Below, in pieces: positions 60,085-64,000 of a stretch of DNA of 64,000 bases. The position numbers were made by a program, and so were the translations under genes. Each line of letters starts with the position of its first letter. The stretch's first letter is position 1. The notes below the pieces were generated by a model. The model was not told the DNA's origin and did no database searches. It saw nothing but the letters and a program-made list of their open reading frames with translations. Source of the stretch: Rhabditoides inermis (Eukaryota > Nematoda > Chromadorea > Rhabditida > Rhabditidae); contig CAWZYM010000292.1 of the NCBI GenBank assembly GCA_963966185.1, forward strand, positions 62,001 through 126,000. Direction: 5' to 3'.

Positions 60085-60646
60085 AAATAATAATAATTGT
60101 TTATCCATAAAACAGTCAGGCACTGAATGAGGATAGTGGGGATGGTTTGGTCGGTCGATGTGTCGAGCAATCCAAGTCCACACACCGCAAGGCGAGACTG
60201 CAGCGCGCCCCTCAGAGGCACAAAGTGCTTGTGTGAGACACGCGCTCCCGGTAGGAAGCAGGCTGAAAGATGAGAGCAGGAAAAGTCTGCTACGAGACAC
60301 TACAATCAATGATAGTACTCACGCGATATACGCGATATGCGTCTAGTGGGTGAAGCAAAAGGAATCTATTGAGGGATAACTTAAATTTTTTTCTTACTGT
60401 ATAAACAAACGGTAGAATGGTCCAGCTTATTCCAATAGTTTACTACTCGGGAGGAAACCAAAGTTGGCTCAGAGGCAGAGGCAGTATAGGTTATTTTAAG
60501 TCCACTAGAACGTAGTGATGCAGCTCGTGAATATCGGGGAACTAGTGTGAAACGCATGTGCTGCGTATTCATATAACCATACAGGTAACGGTGTACTAAA
60601 CGCAGATCCGTTTTGATTCGTCTGAACCACAATGTTTCGAGAGATT
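60085..60646 (-). mobile_element. 5'-truncated LINE inside the chitinase exon (U5)
   Basis: Encodes only the end of a reverse-transcriptase ORF (GYMNTQHMRFTLVPRYSRAA...LVSSRVVNYWNKLDHST) plus a 3' UTR ending in ATT repeats. Flanked by the 7-bp duplication CATAGAT at 60078-60084 and 60647-60653. It splits the chitinase exon right after DGIDIY. Confidence 0.8.
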
Positions 60647-60857
60647 CATAGATGTCGATTCCGTCGAATTCCCATTGCCGAACAAATGCGACGGCAGAAT
60701 CGATGAACTTGTTGCGACGCTTTGGCGTCTGCGACAACTTCTGCAGAGGGTGTGACTCAAGTTGCGAGAAACTCGAGAAAATGCCAGTGATATCTCTCTT
60801 CAGAATCATACTGGAATGAACACTTGTAATCACTTCTCTATCTGACACAAACATGTC

Positions 60858-61956
60858 GGTGAGTCATTATTGAAAATTGCATCGGCCAATGATCAGATGT
60901 TTTGGATTGTGGGTTATGGGTGCATGTAGAAAAATGTGATAGATCTGTCAAATCCGTACATAATATTTCATACTATTCCTGTCGAATCTCGGCAACACAT
61001 CTTCGAAGAAGAAAAAAACCCAATGGAGGCGCATTCCACTCGTACTTGATACTTCAGAATTCAGATGCGGCACATTCGACAGCTACAGCTCCTTCTCCTC
61101 TCGGCCGACACGCAGTCTCTCTCTCGTCTCGCATCTCTGGTTGGTTCAGCAAGGGAAGTCTATCCACTATTCACTCACATACATTACAGGCGATCGCTCG
61201 GCACAAGCTCAAGTTCTAAGCCACGCACTCTCGCAGCACAGTCTAGCATATTTTACTTTCGTATTCATGAATATGTCTTTGAGTTAATTATCATAAAAAC
61301 GGTTTACTGTGTTCCACCTTATTCTAGCGCAATGATTGTATGTTGTGTTAAATTGATAAATATTATTTATTTACTGTGTATTCGTCTCTCTCATGTTGAA
61401 TAAGAAAGGTGGATCTGAAGATGTAGTTCGTGATACTCTCGTAGATTTTCATAAATAGAAAGTCCCTTTAAAAGGTCAAAGTGTATACTTGTGCAGTTGT
61501 GTGTGGTGTGAAGTGTAAACTGCAGACAGCCGGTTTCCCGCGCGGTTTTCGCGTTTTCGCCTGCACTACGCTTTCGATATTAAAGTTTTTTTATTTGTTT
61601 CACTGAATGTTTTATGTTTCCGTTTCTTTTTTGTACATCAGTGGGTGGGCAAATCAGTCAGCTGCCATTAGAGAGCGCAGAGAGCGCAAGTGCGAGGCGG
61701 CAAAAGACGATAGACATGCACGCGAATAAATTCACATTCAAACTTTCGCGCGCGCATTTTCCAAATGCACATCCGGCCGAGCGGTGGTGGCGGAACTAAA
61801 TATTCCCTGGACTGTAGCAATCTATGCGAGTGTCTACTTCAGCAACGTGGTGTCTCCGGAAGAGACTTCCTATCCCGCCACTGGCGACAGTTCGGAGGAA
61901 AGTGAGGGAGCTGCGAAGAAGTTACAGTTTGATCATCTCGTATCTCAACTGTTCAG
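60858..61956. other. intergenic with last-exon remnant and host repeat
   Basis: At about 61065-61219 lies a degenerate copy of the last exon of the 18.7-21.9 kb gene (SADTQSLSRLASLVGSAR). At about 61650-61815 is a repeat (GCAAATCAGT...GCGGAACTAAATATTC) that also flanks the second Helitron-like element at 42945 and 43712. The first exon of the following F-box gene should lie here but is not resolved; an ORF at 61784-62026 overlaps its first recognised exon in another frame. Confidence 0.5.
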
Positions 61957-63802
<1,846 letters not shown>

Positions 63803-63885
63803 TCTTGAGGTCGAGGTAGTGGATGACTACAAGTTACAGGAGAAGAAATAAACAGACTGTTGATCAAGTGTTAAATCGTATTGAA

Positions 63886-64000
63886 TTAGAGAGGGCGCGC
63901 CAGCGCCCTCTCGTTTGTACTGGATGTCCCCGCGCGCTAGAATGCTCAAAAACGACTTTCCCGGATGAAGCACTTTTCCTCATTTTGAAGTGATTTCCAC
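63886..64000 (-). mobile_element. Helitron-like element 3' end, runs off the window
   Basis: On the minus strand a GAGAGGGCGC / GCGCGCCCTCTC hairpin is followed by CTAA and a T, as in the two longer elements, and TTCTAGCGCG sits where they have TTCTGGCGCG. The 5' part would lie beyond position 64000. Confidence 0.5.

Larger units (their letters stand above)
58244..60850 (-). pseudogene. GH18 chitinase, most complete but broken copy (U5)
   Basis: Minus-strand order: SSFSQLESHPLQKLSQTPKR...FIDSAVAFVRQWEFDGIDIY (60654-60850), then a LINE, VLVDKHYVATMT (about 60046-60077), ELHSAVETEASSFGRSILLI...IEAGYIT (about 59870-59985), SINE-A, the SPGSPG...VEQ...YYE exon, ICEMLSAGAETYWD, a 157-bp retroposon, VPYLVSEDQWFSYDS, VAYIRRNGAYVWSLDVDFN and the linker with peritrophin-A-like end. 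Active GH18 enzymes hydrolyse chitin with a DGxDxDWE motif; here DGIDIY runs into VLVDK even without the LINE, so the catalytic Glu is missing. The middle of the barrel is also absent, and one acceptor reads GG instead of AG. Confidence 0.75.
55025..60857 (+). repeat. tandem unit U5
   Basis: Last unit; it keeps the most complete chitinase remnant, including catalytic-region exons in the correct orientation, and lacks the LINE found in U1, U2 and U4. Confidence 0.8.

Overview
This is eukaryotic, intron-rich, repeat-laden DNA. A nematode is the best fit: short introns with TTTCAG-type acceptors, secreted proteins built of nematode-style ET/Ly6-like cysteine modules, a Kunitz plus lustrin-type secreted protein, an F-box/LRR gene, Tc1 and Helitron-like DNA transposons, CR1/jockey-type LINEs, and a neuropeptide-like precursor with Gly-Lys-Arg processing sites. 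The species cannot be named. No gene here is in one long ORF except the LINE; every gene model was assembled by hand from phase-consistent exons.

Layout. 1.3-5.5 kb: a sphingomyelin-synthase-family gene (+) that lacks both catalytic histidines. 6.5-11.6 kb: an ET-module secreted protein (-) whose introns hold a Helitron-like element (6.6-7.8 kb) and a LINE (8.3-10.1 kb). 12.1-12.8 kb: a LINE fragment. 13.5-14.7 kb: Kunitz/lustrin secreted protein (+). 15.3-18.1 kb: a second ET-module protein with a C-terminal hydrophobic tail (+). 18.7-21.9 kb: a 14-exon gene of unknown function (+). 22.1-60.9 kb: five tandem copies (U1-U5) of a unit with a plus-strand neuropeptide-like precursor gene and, convergent to it, a decayed GH18 chitinase gene, plus LINE, SINE and foldback insertions. 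U3 ends in a single-copy insert (42.2-47.2 kb) with two further minus-strand secreted-protein genes and a second Helitron-like copy. 61.9-63.8 kb: an F-box/LRR gene (+).

The most notable system is the precursor family. A signal peptide and a short spacer are followed by a long array of DAEEV, FADEV/FAEEV and DV units, each ending GKR, so dozens of identical C-terminally amidated peptides are predicted per precursor. Copies 3, 4 and 5 are intact (about 659, 569 and 556 aa), copy 1 has a one-base frameshift, and copy 2 has lost promoter, signal exon and spacer. Sequence mosaicism and paralogous empty sites for transposons allow the history of the locus to be read directly. Introns of most genes are largely made of CT/GA microsatellite or of a TTTACTTG minisatellite.
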